From Prevotella sp. S7-1-8 (lineage in GTDB: Bacteria; Bacteroidota; Bacteroidia; Bacteroidales; Bacteroidaceae), in the NCBI RefSeq assembly GCF_000758925.1, contig NZ_JRNC01000038.1, positions 1 through 64,000 on the forward strand: a stretch of DNA of 64,000 nt. The letters run 5' to 3'. The notes under the pieces are model-generated. The model ran no database searches. It was not told where the DNA came from and saw nothing but the letters and a program-made list of their open reading frames with translations. Positions 8,857 to 20,500 of the stretch are shown piece by piece. Position numbers and translations under genes: made by a program. Each line of letters starts with the position of its first letter. Positions within the stretch are counted from its first letter, which is position 1.

Positions 8857-9981
8857 ATGAACCAGAGAGTCATTGTATCTCAAAAGATAAATACGGCATT
8901 GGCCATTGCCATCTCAGAGTGTGAGCACGACAAGATTTTTGTCCTTACAGACACCATCACTCATGGCAAATGTTGGCCTAAGATAGAATCGCTTTTTTCA
9001 CTGAAAGGGGCACGGCACATCATTATCGAGCCTACCGACAGTCACAAGGATATCAACTCTCTCACCCACGTATGGCAAGCCTTGCAACGTGGAGGCGCTA
9101 CCCGCCACTCATGCTTGCTCAACCTTGGAGGTGGAATGGTGACCGATCTCGGCGGCCTCGCGGCCTCCACTTTCAAACGAGGAATTAATTTTATCAATAT
9201 TCCCACCACCCTCTTAGCCATGGTAGACGCCTCGGTAGGTGGAAAGACGGGCATCAATTTCGGCGGCTTGAAAAATGAGATTGGCGTTTTCAGCGACGCG
9301 GAATACGTAATCATCGACACGGATTTCCTCAAAACACTGGATACGACCAACCTGCGTTCGGGCTACGCCGAAATGCTGAAACACGGACTCATCTCCAACA
9401 AAAAGCACTGGGCGGAGTTGATAAACTTTCACCTCGCGACCCCCGACTTGGAGCATTTGCAGCGCATTCTCGCCGATTCCATAAAAGTAAAAGAGCGCGT
9501 CGTAACCCAAGACCCCCAAGAAAAAGGCCCTCGACAAGCCTTGAACTTCGGGCACACCTTCGGGCACGCCTTCGAGAGCTTCTCGTTCAGAAGCGTCAAC
9601 AACGGCGTCGAGCCACCTGCGCGCACGGCAAGAAACAACCAAGCGAAGAGCGAAGACGCGCCATCGCGCGCGCAGCCATTGCCACACGGTTACGCCGTGG
9701 CTTTCGGATTGGTATGCGAGCTATATCTCTCAGCCGTCAAGACAGGCTTCCCCACCGACACAATGCGGCAGACCGTGAGGTTCATTCGCCACCATTACGG
9801 ACAACTTGACATCACCTGCGATGACTATCCGGAGCTGATCGAGCTGATGGCACACGACAAAAAAAACAAAGGCGGTGTCATCAATTTCACCTTGCTGGGC
9901 GGCATTGGCGACATACGCATCAACCAGACAGCCTCCGACGATGAGATAAAAGAGGCGCTCGACTTCCTTAGGGAGGGTTGA
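8857..9981 (+). CDS. aroB: 3-dehydroquinate synthase
   Basis: Converts DAHP to 3-dehydroquinate, the second step of the shikimate pathway, using NAD and a divalent metal. The NAD-binding GGGMVTDLGG and the core INIPTTLLAMVDASVGGKTGIN are intact, as are the metal-site segments GYAEMLKHGL and GHTFGHAFES. The frame is open from 8764, but I chose ATG 8857 (MNQRVIVSQ), with AGGA just upstream, because it matches the family N-terminus. An insertion of about 30 low-complexity residues (roughly 244-275) follows the second metal histidine block and precedes PHGYAVAFGL. The enzyme should still be functional. Confidence 0.93.
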   Translation: MNQRVIVSQKINTALAIAISECEHDKIFVLTDTITHGKCWPKIESLFSLKGARHIIIEPTDSHKDINSLTHVWQALQRGGATRHSCLLNLGGGMVTDLGGLAASTFKRGINFINIPTTLLAMVDASVGGKTGINFGGLKNEIGVFSDAEYVIIDTDFLKTLDTTNLRSGYAEMLKHGLISNKKHWAELINFHLATPDLEHLQRILADSIKVKERVVTQDPQEKGPRQALNFGHTFGHAFESFSFRSVNNGVEPPARTARNNQAKSEDAPSRAQPLPHGYAVAFGLVCELYLSAVKTGFPTDTMRQTVRFIRHHYGQLDITCDDYPELIELMAHDKKNKGGVINFTLLGGIGDIRINQTASDDEIKEALDFLREG

Positions 9982-10025
9982 GCCAAGGACACTACACAAA
10001 ACTCTACTAAACGACACGACAAACA

Positions 10026-11255
10026 ATGACAGACACCATCGCTCCTTTTTCGAGACCCCTATACGTCATGTTAAAACCGGTAGGCGCGCACTGCAACATG
10101 GCATGCGACTATTGTTACTACCTCGAAAAATCAAAACTATACGACAACGAGCCACGGCATATCATGTCAGAAGAACTGTTAGAACGGTTCACACAGGAGT
10201 ATATCGAGGCACAAACCACGCCCGAGGTGCTTTTCACGTGGCATGGGGGCGAACCGATGGCGCGCCCATTGGCTTTCTACAAAAAAGCCATCGCGCTCCA
10301 GAGGCGCTACGCCAAAGGCAGGGCGATAACAAACGTGATACAAACCAACGGCAGCTTGATTACCGATGAATGGTGCGAGTTCCTGAAAGCCAACAACTGG
10401 TTGGTAGGAGTATCCATTGACGGACCGCAAGAATTTCACGACCGTTACAGGCATGCACAATCAGGAAAACCCACGTGGAAAAACGTGATGCAAGGCATCA
10501 GGCTGCTCAAGAAACATGGCGTGGAATGGAACGCGATGGCAGTCGTAAACGACTACAACGCCAACCACCCTGTAGACTTCTACCAATTTTTCAAGGAACA
10601 CGGCAGCGCATTTCTGCAATTCACGCCCATTGTTGAGCGAATATCGCCGCACGCCGATGGCCGGCACTTGGCCAGCCTGCAAGATGGCAGCGAGGCGCGA
10701 ACGGCCCCTTTCTCCGTCACGCCACGGCAATGGGGACATTTTCTGCGCGCCATTTTCAAGGAATGGGTGCAAAATGACGTCGGGACAACATTCGTCCAAT
10801 TGTTTGACGCCACATTGGCAAACTGGGTAGGCGCGCAGCCTGGCGTGTGCGTTTACGCCAAGGAGTGCGGGCACGCGGGCGTGATGGAGTTTAATGGCGA
10901 CGTGTATTCGTGCGACCACTTCGTGTTTCCAGAATACAAGTTGGGCAATATCAGGCGGCAAACCATCGCGGAGATGCTTTACGGAGAGAAGCAATCGCGT
11001 TTCAGCATGTTGAAACACCAATCGTTGCCACGCCAATGCAAAGAGTGCCGGTTTGAGTTCGCGTGTCATGGAGAATGCCCCAAAAACCGATTTGCGAAAG
11101 ATCGCTACGGCAACCCCGGGCTCAACTATCTTTGCGAGGGATACCAAGCCTTCTTCGACTTTGTCACGCCCTACATGAATTTTATGAGAAACGAGCTGCT
11201 CCACCAACGTCCGCCCGCCAACGTGATGCAAGCTGTCAAGCGGCGATTGATATAG
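10026..11255 (+). CDS. anaerobic sulfatase-maturating enzyme (radical SAM)
   Basis: Oxidises an active-site Ser or Cys of sulfatases to formylglycine without oxygen. The radical SAM cluster motif CNMACDYC gives Cys23, Cys27 and Cys30. TWHGGEPMARP is the SAM-binding GGEP block. The C-terminal half carries the SPASM cysteines (CVYAKECG, CDHFVFPEYKLGN, CKECRFEFACHGECPK) for two auxiliary clusters. The length of 409 residues is normal. It lies just upstream of the first SusC gene, and the sulfatase at 43325-44899 has a Ser-type motif that would require such an enzyme, so the two probably work together. Confidence 0.93.
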   Translation: MTDTIAPFSRPLYVMLKPVGAHCNMACDYCYYLEKSKLYDNEPRHIMSEELLERFTQEYIEAQTTPEVLFTWHGGEPMARPLAFYKKAIALQRRYAKGRAITNVIQTNGSLITDEWCEFLKANNWLVGVSIDGPQEFHDRYRHAQSGKPTWKNVMQGIRLLKKHGVEWNAMAVVNDYNANHPVDFYQFFKEHGSAFLQFTPIVERISPHADGRHLASLQDGSEARTAPFSVTPRQWGHFLRAIFKEWVQNDVGTTFVQLFDATLANWVGAQPGVCVYAKECGHAGVMEFNGDVYSCDHFVFPEYKLGNIRRQTIAEMLYGEKQSRFSMLKHQSLPRQCKECRFEFACHGECPKNRFAKDRYGNPGLNYLCEGYQAFFDFVTPYMNFMRNELLHQRPPANVMQAVKRRLI

Positions 11256-11344
11256 ATGACAATTCCACAAGGCTGGTATCGTGATTTATACCAAAGAAAA
11301 CGAAATGGGCTAATACACTGATACAAGCAATATTAACTTTTACG

Positions 11345-11376
11345 TTTGTACAATATCTGCATTATTTTGTACAAAT
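11345..11376 (+). promoter_or_regulatory. paired TTGTACA boxes upstream of SusC 1
   Basis: Two palindromic boxes, TTTGTACAAT (11345-11354) and TTTTGTACAAAT (11365-11376), have GTAC centres 21 bases apart, two helical turns. They lie about 45-75 bases upstream of the predicted transcription start. A 13-mer in the second box, ATTATTTTGTACA, also occurs upstream of the sulfatase at 44981-45003 (minus strand). They are candidate activator sites, probably for the HTCS. Confidence 0.55.
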
Positions 11377-11404
11377 GTCATACATGCCTTGCGGATTATA
11401 GGAT

Positions 11405-11412
11405 TATTTTTG
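11405..11412 (+). promoter_or_regulatory. putative -7 box for the SusC 1 operon
   Basis: TATTTTTG fits TAnnTTTG. No good -33 TTTG is present, as expected for an activator-dependent promoter. The paired TTGTACA boxes lie just upstream. Confidence 0.5.
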
Positions 11413-11462
11413 CATTAGCATTACCTGAACGCCAAAAATCAAAACCTAAATATATAATGTGT

Positions 11463-14400
11463 ATGAATAAGCGAAATCTTAAATTCGCAGAGTTAAGATT
11501 CTGTGCCATCTTGCTGACGCTTTGTTTCTCAGCGACGGTATCTTACGCTCAATCTCTTGTAAAGGGAATTGTGAAAGACGAAACGGGCGAGACCTTGCCG
11601 GGCGTCACGGTGACCGTAAAAAACACCACCATGGGCACCGTCACCGGATTGGACGGCTCGTTCTCGTTAGACATCAAAACAAAGAAAGCCACGCTGACTT
11701 TCTCTTATATCGGATATGAAAGCGTGGAAAAGAGCGTCGCGCCTGGCGACAACGTCAACATTGTGATGAAAGAAGATCGCAAGACGCTGAACGAAGTGGT
11801 CGTGGTGGGCTACCAAGAGGTGCGGAAACGCGACCTCACCGGAGCCGTCGCCAAAGCCGACGTGAAAGAGCTGACCAGCACCCCCGTAAGCTCGTTCGAC
11901 CAAACATTGGGTGGCCGCATCGCCGGCGTGAACGTGAGTTCGGGCGAGGGCGCGCCGGGTGCCAAGATGAACATCGTGATACGAGGCAACAACTCGCTCA
12001 CCCAAGACAACTCTCCCCTCTATGTAGTGGATGGCTTCCCGGTGGAAGACCCAACCATAGCGAGCAGCATCAACCCTGCTGACATCGAGTCGGTAGACAT
12101 ACTTAAAGACGCGTCGGCATCGGCCATATACGGCGCTCGCGGCGCCAATGGCGTTATCATCATCACGACCAAGAGCGGCCAAGCTGGCAAGCCCAAGGTG
12201 CAATACGAAGGCAGCGTGGGTTGGCAGACCATAACGCGCAAGATACCAATGATGGACGCGTACCAGTTTGTGAGCCTGCAGAACGAGATGTACCCAGAGA
12301 AAACCGCGGACACTTACCTCGCGAAACGCGACGGCAAACAGTGGACCCTGAACGACTACCGCAACATTGAGCAATACAACTGGCAGGACATGATTTTCAA
12401 GTCGGCGCCCATACAGAGCCATAGCGTGAGCATCAACGGAGGCGACAAAAGCTTGAGATACAACGCGTCACTGTCTTACTTTGACCAAGACGGCATCGTG
12501 ATCAACTCCAACTACAACCGCACGCAGGGACGCTTGGGCACAACGATAGACAAAAACAAACTCAAGGTGAGCCTGAATGTAAACTATTCGCAGACCAACC
12601 AAATGGGCGCGTCGCCGTCGCAAGCGTCTTATTCGGGCATGAACAACCTATTTTACAGCGTGTGGGGCTATCGCCCAGTAACACAACCGGGCCTGCCACT
12701 GACATCGCTGCTGGAGAACGCCACCGACGAGGACGTGAACAACTCCAACGACTACCGCTTCAACCCCTACATGTCGCTCAACAATGAGTATAACAAGCGA
12801 AACAACACATATATGCAGTTCAACGGATTTCTACAATATGAAATCAAGAAAGGACTGAGACTGAAGGTTTCGGGCGGATATACGGACGCTCGTTGGAACT
12901 TGGACAACTTTAATAATTCCAAGACACGCTACGGCGGAAAGACATCCATCGAGAAAGTGAACGCACAGGTGACACGCTACAAACGTGCCACATGGCTGAA
13001 CGAAAACACCCTGACCTACCAGACAAACCTGAAAAAACAACACTTTTTCAACACGCTGTTGGGTTTCTCTCTCCAAAACTCCGACTATGAGTCCTATCAG
13101 TTCAAGACCATCAACATTCCCAACGAGAACCTCGGAATGGCGGGCATGAGCCAAGGCACGCCCACCCGCACCTACTCGACGGTATCGAGCTGGGCAATGA
13201 TGTCTTTCTTCGGACGGATCAACTACAACTACAAATCAAAATATTACGGCAATTTCACCATGCGCGCGGACGGCAGCTCCAAGTTTCGCGGCAAGAACCG
13301 TTTCGGCTATTTCCCATCGGGCTCATTGGCTTGGAACTTTACGGAAGAGCGTTTTTGGAACCCGATACGAGACGTGGCGAGCAACGGCAAGCTGCGCCTG
13401 AGCTGGGGATTGACGGGTAACAACCGCGTGGGGGAATATGACACATACGGCATTTACGAGCTACTGAAAGACGCCAACGGCAACCTTGCCAATTTAGGCA
13501 CGGTGCCAAGCGGCGTGTATCCTTATGACAATGATGGCAGGAACGTAGGCATGGTGCCCCTTACCATACCCAACAGGGACCTTAAATGGGAAACGACAGA
13601 ACAGTGGAACTTGGGTCTCGACCTTAGTTTCTTGAACGAGCGCGTCAACATGACGCTCGATTTGTACAGCAAGTCCACGCGCGACTTGTTGCTGATGGCC
13701 AGCTTGGCCCCCTCGTCCGGATTTAACTGTGCCATGAAAAATATTGGCAAAGTGAGAAATCAAGGATTGGAGTTTACGCTTAACACCGTCAACGTGAAAA
13801 CAAAAAAGTTTGAATGGAGCAGCAATTTCAACATAGCCTTTAACAAGAACAAGGTGATGGCGTTGGCCGAAAACCAAAACTCACTGCTCACCTCGGCGCA
13901 GTTCGACCAAAACTTCAATACCCAGACCAGCTACATCGCAAAGGTGGGATACTCCATGGGAGCCATGTTTGGCTATATATACGACGGCACTTACAAGTAC
14001 GACGACTTCAACAAGTCTGGCAATTCGTACACGCTGAAAGCCAACGTGCCGCACTTCGCGTCCGAAAACAACACACAGCCCGGTATGCCAAAATACCGCG
14101 ACATCAACGGTGACGGTGTCATCAACGACGACGACCGCACCATGATTGGCAACGGCCTGCCCATCCACACGGGTGGATTTACCAACACATTCAACTATGA
14201 TGGCTTTGAGTTGAGCATGTTTTTCCAGTGGTCTTACGGCAACGACATTCTCAATGCCAACCGCCTCATGTTTGAAAGCTCGTGGAACAAGGCTCGCGAG
14301 TTGAACCAATACGCAAGTTACGCCGACAGGTGGACAGCGGAAAACCCCAACAGCGACATACCCCGAGCCACCACTTCAAGCTCCAACCGCGTGTTCTCCA

Positions 14401-14660
14401 CGCGCGTGATAGAAGACGGCTCGTTCTTGAGACTCAAGACATTGACATTGGGGTACACCCTGCCAAAGGCCACGACAAGTCGCTGGGGCATAGACAAACT
14501 GCGCCTATACCTCGCCGGGCAAAACCTGCTCACGTTCTCGAGCTATTATGGCTACGACCCAGAGGTGTCAATTCGAGACGGCGCCTTGACCCCGGGCCTT
14601 GACTTCTCGGCCTATCCTCGCGCTCGCAGCGTAAGCTTTGGCGTTAACCTTACTTTCTAA
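11463..14660 (+). CDS. SusC/RagA TonB-dependent outer-membrane transporter (glycosaminoglycan locus 1)
   Basis: Outer-membrane barrel that imports oligosaccharides captured by its SusD partner. It has a signal peptide (about 1-30, ending SATVSYAQ), a carboxypeptidase-regulatory-like domain (about 32-110), a plug domain with LYVVDGFPV and DILKDASASAIYGARGANGV, then a barrel ending in FGVNLTF. It is about 1065 residues long. I chose ATG 11463 (MNKRNLKF), with 11457 also possible. SusD follows after 25 bases. Lyases downstream indicate a chondroitin/hyaluronan-type substrate; transport specificity itself cannot be read from the sequence. Confidence 0.95.
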   Translation: MNKRNLKFAELRFCAILLTLCFSATVSYAQSLVKGIVKDETGETLPGVTVTVKNTTMGTVTGLDGSFSLDIKTKKATLTFSYIGYESVEKSVAPGDNVNIVMKEDRKTLNEVVVVGYQEVRKRDLTGAVAKADVKELTSTPVSSFDQTLGGRIAGVNVSSGEGAPGAKMNIVIRGNNSLTQDNSPLYVVDGFPVEDPTIASSINPADIESVDILKDASASAIYGARGANGVIIITTKSGQAGKPKVQYEGSVGWQTITRKIPMMDAYQFVSLQNEMYPEKTADTYLAKRDGKQWTLNDYRNIEQYNWQDMIFKSAPIQSHSVSINGGDKSLRYNASLSYFDQDGIVINSNYNRTQGRLGTTIDKNKLKVSLNVNYSQTNQMGASPSQASYSGMNNLFYSVWGYRPVTQPGLPLTSLLENATDEDVNNSNDYRFNPYMSLNNEYNKRNNTYMQFNGFLQYEIKKGLRLKVSGGYTDARWNLDNFNNSKTRYGGKTSIEKVNAQVTRYKRATWLNENTLTYQTNLKKQHFFNTLLGFSLQNSDYESYQFKTINIPNENLGMAGMSQGTPTRTYSTVSSWAMMSFFGRINYNYKSKYYGNFTMRADGSSKFRGKNRFGYFPSGSLAWNFTEERFWNPIRDVASNGKLRLSWGLTGNNRVGEYDTYGIYELLKDANGNLANLGTVPSGVYPYDNDGRNVGMVPLTIPNRDLKWETTEQWNLGLDLSFLNERVNMTLDLYSKSTRDLLLMASLAPSSGFNCAMKNIGKVRNQGLEFTLNTVNVKTKKFEWSSNFNIAFNKNKVMALAENQNSLLTSAQFDQNFNTQTSYIAKVGYSMGAMFGYIYDGTYKYDDFNKSGNSYTLKANVPHFASENNTQPGMPKYRDINGDGVINDDDRTMIGNGLPIHTGGFTNTFNYDGFELSMFFQWSYGNDILNANRLMFESSWNKARELNQYASYADRWTAENPNSDIPRATTSSSNRVFSTRVIEDGSFLRLKTLTLGYTLPKATTSRWGIDKLRLYLAGQNLLTFSSYYGYDPEVSIRDGALTPGLDFSAYPRARSVSFGVNLTF

Positions 14661-14685
14661 ATTATCCATCCAAACTCATTCAAAC

Positions 14686-16422
14686 ATGAAATACTTTAAG
14701 TCTATTATATTAATCATGGCTACGGTAGTTGGGCTTGGTTCGTGCAGCTTTCTCGACAAAGAGCCGACCAGAACCACCTCGAACAACTACTTTAACAACG
14801 AAACAGAGGCCGAGTCTTTTCTTCGAGGGGTCTACGCCATACTTACGCAGACATCGTTTTACGGCAACCAATATTTTTTTCTTGTGGGGGGCGACGACCT
14901 TGAAACCTACGGAGGCCCAGGACGCGCGCCAAGCAAAGAGGGATTGATTTCCAACAACGCGACAACCAGCGACCCCGCGGTTTACGCCTTTTGGTACACG
15001 CTTTACTCGGGTATCAATCGCGCCAACATCTTCTTGGAAGAGATAAACAAAGTGTCTGACATAAACGAAAAGAACAAAAAAATATACTCTGCCGAGGCTC
15101 GTTTCTTGCGCGCGTTCTATTATTTCAACTTGGTACAGTGCTGGGGCGACGTTCCTTTCAGGACCTATTCCACACAAACAGTGGTAGGATTGGACATAGA
15201 ACGCACCCCAAAAGCCAAAATATACGATTTTATTTGCAAAGAGATGGAAGAGAGTTCCAACGACCTTCTAAAAGCCTCCAGCATCGCGTATCGCCCCGGA
15301 AGAGTGACCAGAGAGACCGCTTGGGGCATCTTGGCCAGAGTGTACATGTTCAGAGCGGGCGAACACTATCGAGACAAGACATCGCCAGACGAGGCCAAAA
15401 TAAAAGAATATTTCAAGCGGGCGGATTTCTTCGCGTCAAAAGTGAAAGACGAGGGAGGGTTTAACCTTGCCCCCAACTATTGGGACTTTTTCATCGACCA
15501 GTGCGCCAACCGATATAATTCAACCGCCAACGAGAGTATGTGGGAGGCAGAATTTACCGGTAACTACTCCACGGATATTCGCACGGAGGGTCGTGTAGGC
15601 AATATCATAGGCATGCAGGCGCCCGACCTTTCGAGCAAAACAGACCTTACAGGCAAGGCCGATCCGGGATTTGGATACTGCTTCTTTTGGAGCACGCCCA
15701 AGCTATACGAGCTGTATGTCGCTAACGGAGACACCAAGCGAATGAACTGGAGCATAGCCCCATTCACTTACACCGAGTCCGCGCAAGGCAAGGGAGTGGA
15801 CGGCCGCCTATTCGAAAAGGGCAAGTTAGAAGAGGTGAAAGGTCAGTATTATAACCAGTCTTTCTCTTATGGCGACACCAATTCCAAGGCCAAAAAGGGC
15901 GATCGGGAGAAAACCTACGAGACCAAAGACTATGACCTGGCGTGCGGAAAGTGGCGTCGTGAATACGAGGCCGACAAAAAGAACAAGAACTTCACCTCCA
16001 TCAACTTCCCTATCTTGCGTTACGCTGACGTGCTGTTGATGATCGCAGAATGCGAGAACGAGGTGAACGACGCACCCACGGCAAAGGCTTACGAGTGCAT
16101 CAACGCGGTGCGCCGCCGCGCGGGTATCAATCCGTTAGAAGACGGAATGACCAAGGACGAGTTTAGACAGGCTGTCAAAGACGAGCGCGCCATGGAACTG
16201 TGCTTCGAGATGACGCGACGCTTTGACCTCATTAGATGGGGCGAATACGTCAAGGATATGAACGCCTTGGCGGCGCGCGCGCAAAGTGGAACCAACTGGA
16301 AGCTTGGCCCAAGCAACGTGTATACGTACTATCAAATATCCGACGCGTACAACTATTTCCCCATCCCGGCCAACGAGATAGCGGTCAACAAGCTTATCAA
16401 CAAAAACAATCCCGGTTGGTAA
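14686..16422 (+). CDS. SusD/RagB lipoprotein (glycosaminoglycan locus 1)
   Basis: Surface lipoprotein that caps the SusC barrel and binds incoming glycans. Signal peptide with lipobox LGSC, mature Cys20. The N-terminal SusD-like region has FLDKEPT and YFNNETEAESFLRGVYA. TPR-type helices follow, and the C-terminal RagB/SusD region has LRYADVLLMIAECENE and RAMELCFEMTRRFDLIRWGE. It ends in the typical NKNNPGW. It is 578 residues long. ATG 14686 was chosen because it begins the signal peptide; an in-frame ATG at 14638 lies inside the SusC gene. The lipoprotein gene begins 36 bases downstream. Confidence 0.96.
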   Translation: MKYFKSIILIMATVVGLGSCSFLDKEPTRTTSNNYFNNETEAESFLRGVYAILTQTSFYGNQYFFLVGGDDLETYGGPGRAPSKEGLISNNATTSDPAVYAFWYTLYSGINRANIFLEEINKVSDINEKNKKIYSAEARFLRAFYYFNLVQCWGDVPFRTYSTQTVVGLDIERTPKAKIYDFICKEMEESSNDLLKASSIAYRPGRVTRETAWGILARVYMFRAGEHYRDKTSPDEAKIKEYFKRADFFASKVKDEGGFNLAPNYWDFFIDQCANRYNSTANESMWEAEFTGNYSTDIRTEGRVGNIIGMQAPDLSSKTDLTGKADPGFGYCFFWSTPKLYELYVANGDTKRMNWSIAPFTYTESAQGKGVDGRLFEKGKLEEVKGQYYNQSFSYGDTNSKAKKGDREKTYETKDYDLACGKWRREYEADKKNKNFTSINFPILRYADVLLMIAECENEVNDAPTAKAYECINAVRRRAGINPLEDGMTKDEFRQAVKDERAMELCFEMTRRFDLIRWGEYVKDMNALAARAQSGTNWKLGPSNVYTYYQISDAYNYFPIPANEIAVNKLINKNNPGW

Positions 16423-16458
16423 AAACAAATATTCTGTTCACATTCAATTTAAAATGTC

Positions 16459-17490
16459 ATGAAAATAAGCAAATATATACTGATCTCTGCGATAGCAGCG
16501 ACGTTCGCGGCGTGCAACAATGAGCTTGCCGAAGAGGCTACGCTGAGCGTTGACGTGGCGCGAAACGAGAACATTTCTAAGATAAACGACACTTTCGTCG
16601 TCAAGAAAGGACAGCCCGTGCAATTCCTTTTCGCTGGCGATCCGGATAACATATCTTTTTTCAGTGGCGAGGCTGGCCATGAGTTTCAATACAGAAACCG
16701 CGACCAAGTGCCGCCCGAAGACATCGCGTCGTCCAAGCTGATCTTCTCGGTTTGGGCGCAATACGGCAACGGAGAGTGCACAAAAAACGTGCTGAAAATG
16801 ATGATTTCGGATGATTTCCCCGGATTGAAGAAAAACGATTTCAACGCAGACTCCATGTTGGTGGAGACTCACAAGTGGAAAGATTTGGTGCCACAGGCAG
16901 AGCTTCCACAGGCTCCGGGCAACGCCAAAAAGGCCAAATCTTTCGAGATTGACCTCAAATCCTATTTGGGCAAACGCCTCGCATTGGCCATATCCTATAC
17001 CGGACACAGCAACAAGGCTACCCAACCTCGCATGAATTTCGTGCACATGAAAATAGAGAACAAGTTGAAAAACGGAACCACCTCCACCCTTTACGCGGGC
17101 AATTTTGGTTTCACACCCCTCAATATGATGTGGCGACACAACTTGAACGATCAGAAAAATATGAAAGACAATAGGGCTTACGGCACGGTTACTAACAACA
17201 TGAGTGGCATCTGGAACCTGAAAGACGCAGGCAAAGGCGACTTCTTTATCCACAGTTCAGGCGGCGGCGCCCCCCTCAAATACAGCTGGCTTGTATCCAA
17301 TCTCATCATGTGCAACGCTTGCTCGCCTGATCGAGGCATGGCCATCAAAAACATCACCAAGGCTCTCAACAGCTATTCCCACACCTATAACAAGGCGGGA
17401 GAGTACAAGGCCACGTTCATAGCCACCAACAGCAACTACAAGCACGAGTCAAGAGTCATTCGCGAAATCAACATCAAGGTCGTGGATTGA
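16459..17490 (+). CDS. surface glycan-binding-type lipoprotein (DUF5017/PKD-like)
   Basis: A 343-residue lipoprotein with lipobox FAAC, mature Cys19. The body is beta-rich: an N-terminal domain (about 30-200, with [20 protein letters not shown]), then a C-terminal PKD-like sandwich (about 210-343) ending [15 protein letters not shown]. Position directly after SusD and before the lyase is the usual place for a surface glycan-binding protein in such loci. That role is inferred from context; the DUF5017 assignment is from pattern recognition only. Confidence 0.75.
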   Translation: MKISKYILISAIAATFAACNNELAEEATLSVDVARNENISKINDTFVVKKGQPVQFLFAGDPDNISFFSGEAGHEFQYRNRDQVPPEDIASSKLIFSVWAQYGNGECTKNVLKMMISDDFPGLKKNDFNADSMLVETHKWKDLVPQAELPQAPGNAKKAKSFEIDLKSYLGKRLALAISYTGHSNKATQPRMNFVHMKIENKLKNGTTSTLYAGNFGFTPLNMMWRHNLNDQKNMKDNRAYGTVTNNMSGIWNLKDAGKGDFFIHSSGGGAPLKYSWLVSNLIMCNACSPDRGMAIKNITKALNSYSHTYNKAGEYKATFIATNSNYKHESRVIREINIKVVD

Positions 17491-17515
17491 CAACAAAGTC
17501 TTATTATCAACAAGC

Positions 17516-20500
17516 ATGAAAAAAACCGTTTCTATCATACTTTTAGGTGCGGTCGGTTGGCTCTTCACCCCCACACAGGTAAAGGGCCAGCTCTTCAACG
17601 ACCCAAGGATGTTCTCTTTTGAGAACGAGAAAGATTTGCAATCGGCGCAAACCGTCAAATCGAGCGTGGAACTTTCGACCGCCCATTACAAAAACGGCAA
17701 GAAGTCATTGCAATGGAATTACTCTCCCAACGCGACTCTCAGCCTTAAAAGAGACCTGCGGTTTGAGCCTAAAATAAAGGGCGATAGGGACAACTACCTC
17801 TCGGCTTTCATCGTTTGGGTGTACAGCGAGAAGCCCCAACCGGGCAAAACCATTACCTTCCAATTTCTCAAAAACGGCAAACTTTGCACCTCGTTTCCCT
17901 TTGGCATCAACTTCAAAGGGTGGCGGGGCGCATGGGTATGCTATGAGCGCGACATGCAGGGCAAACCCGAAGTGGGCATGGACGAAGTCAAGATAGTGGC
18001 CCCCGACACCAAGGGCACGCTCTTTTTTGACCATCTCATCACCGCCATCAAGGTGGACCCAAGACAGCAAACGGCCGACTTGCAAGTGCCTTTCGTCAAC
18101 AAGAAAACCAAGAATCACTGGTTGGTGGTGAACCAAAGCTACCGCACACAGCCCGACATCGCCTTGCAACCCGTCACCGACGAACAGCGTCGCGACATCA
18201 AGAAGATGGAAGACAAGTTCCGCTCCATCATCTACACACCCGCAAAACTCTATCCCAAGCAGATGGAAGAGATGCGGACGCAATTCGCCAAATATCGCAT
18301 CACCCGCAAAAAGGGCGTCATTTCTGGCATGCCGATATGGTTTGTACGCCATGCCGAGGCCTACGAGCGAATGATTCCCAATTGGGACAAGGACATGTTG
18401 ACACGCACCGGTTTTGAGATGGCCGACTATTTCAAGCTCATGTTGCGCATGGCCATTGGCTACAACAATGCCACCAACGAGACAGACAAGGCCGAATTGA
18501 AGGACATGTTCATGCTCATGTACGATCATATCACTGACCAAGGCGTTACCTTTGGCTCTTGCTGGGGCAACATCCATCATTATGGTTACAGTCTCAGGGA
18601 CATGTATATAGCCTACTTCCTGATGAAAGACGCGCTCAAGAAAGAGGGCAAATTAGACGAGGCCGTAAAGACCATGCTATGGTATGGGCAAACCAACAAG
18701 CTCTATCAAAAACCGGTTGGCAATGGCATTGACATGGATACGTTCAACACTTCGTCAGTGGGATGCATGTCGAGCATACTTCTCATGGACGACTCTCCGG
18801 AGAAAGTGAGATACCTTCGCTCGTGCAGTCGTTGGCTTGATTGGGGATGCCGGCCCGCCCCCGGACTGGCCGACGCATTCAAAATCGACGGCTCTGGCTA
18901 CCACCATTGCAACAATTATCCAGCCTATGCGGTAGGAGGCCTCAACGGCGCGACGCAGATGATTTACATCTTGAGCGGCACACAGTTTGCCGTTGGCGAG
19001 TTGGCGCACCAAACAGTGAAGAACGTTTTGCTGGCCATGCGTTTCTATTGCAACAAGCTGCACTTCCCACTCGCCCTGTCCGGTCGCCATCCTGACGGCA
19101 AAGGCAGGCTCACACCCATACACTATGCCTACATGGCGATGGCAGGCACCCCCGACAAACAGCACGATTTCGACCGCGACATGGCGGCCGTCTACATGCG
19201 TCTGGGCAACAACCCACGCTCCACATTGGAGAAAAAAACATACCAGCGGTTCCAAATCAAAGGTTGTTTTGCAGAGGAAGACCCACAAGGAAACCTCTCG
19301 CTCAGCTATGGATGCACCGCCGTGCAGCGCCGCGCCAACTGGTCGGCCGTGGTTCGTGGCACAAGCCGTTATCTTTGGGGAGCCGAGCACTACGTGGGCG
19401 AGAACCTCTACGGACGCTACTTGGGCTATGGAAGCATGCAGATTATGACCGCCCCCGAGGGCGTAGACGTAACGCCAAAAACCAGCGGATGGGTTCAAGA
19501 CGGGTTCGACTGGAACCGCATTCCGGGCGTAACGTCCATACATTTGCCATTCGACGAGTTGAAAGCCAAGATCAGAAACGTGGACATATCGTCCGGCGTC
19601 GAAGAGATGTTATACTCCGACGAGGCGTTCGCAGGCGGCCTGTCTCAACTTGGCGTAAACGGCAACTTCGCCATGAAGCTGCACGAGCACGACAAATACA
19701 ACGGCTCGCACCGCGCCCGCAAGTCGTACCACTTCTTCGACGGGGTTATCGTTTGTCTTGGCAGCGACATTGAGAATGACGTGGACCAATACCCCACCGA
19801 GACAACAATATTCCAATTGGAGGCCAACGACAACGCCGCCCGAAAGTATTGGCAGGGCTTCCATGACAACGGAAAATGGTGGCTGGACAATCTCGGCACG
19901 GGCTATTACTCGCCGCAAAAGGCAGTGTTCACGCCATTGGTACCGCAAAAATCGCGCAACGAGAAGACCGGAGCCGAGACCGAGGGCACATGGACATCGC
20001 TCGTCATCAACCACGGCAAGGCGCCCAAGAATGCCGAATACGAGTACGCCGTGTTGCCACGCACCACCGCCGAGCAAATGGAGGCGTTCGCGCGGCACCC
20101 CTCTTACACGGTGATTGCCAAAAACAGAGACGCGCACATCGTGTCGTCCAAGGCCACCAACACCATTTCTTACGCCATCTTCGAGACCCCCAAGGGCTAC
20201 CTCCCGGGCAGCCCGATAGCCCGAACTGACACCTCGTGCCTTGCCATGGCGCGCTACATCACGCCCAAACGCATGATACTCACCGTGGCGCAACCCGACC
20301 TGGCACTCTATCGCGGGCCAAGCGACGATGTCTATAAAGACGGCAAGCGCGTGGAACGCAGCATCTACAGTCGCCCATGGAGAGACAATCCGAGTTTGGA
20401 GATACCCGTCACGGTCACTCTGATAGGCAAATGGAAGTTCAACGAGACAGACAATATCAAGTTAGTGGCGCAAGACAGCAAGACCACCACCATCCGATTT

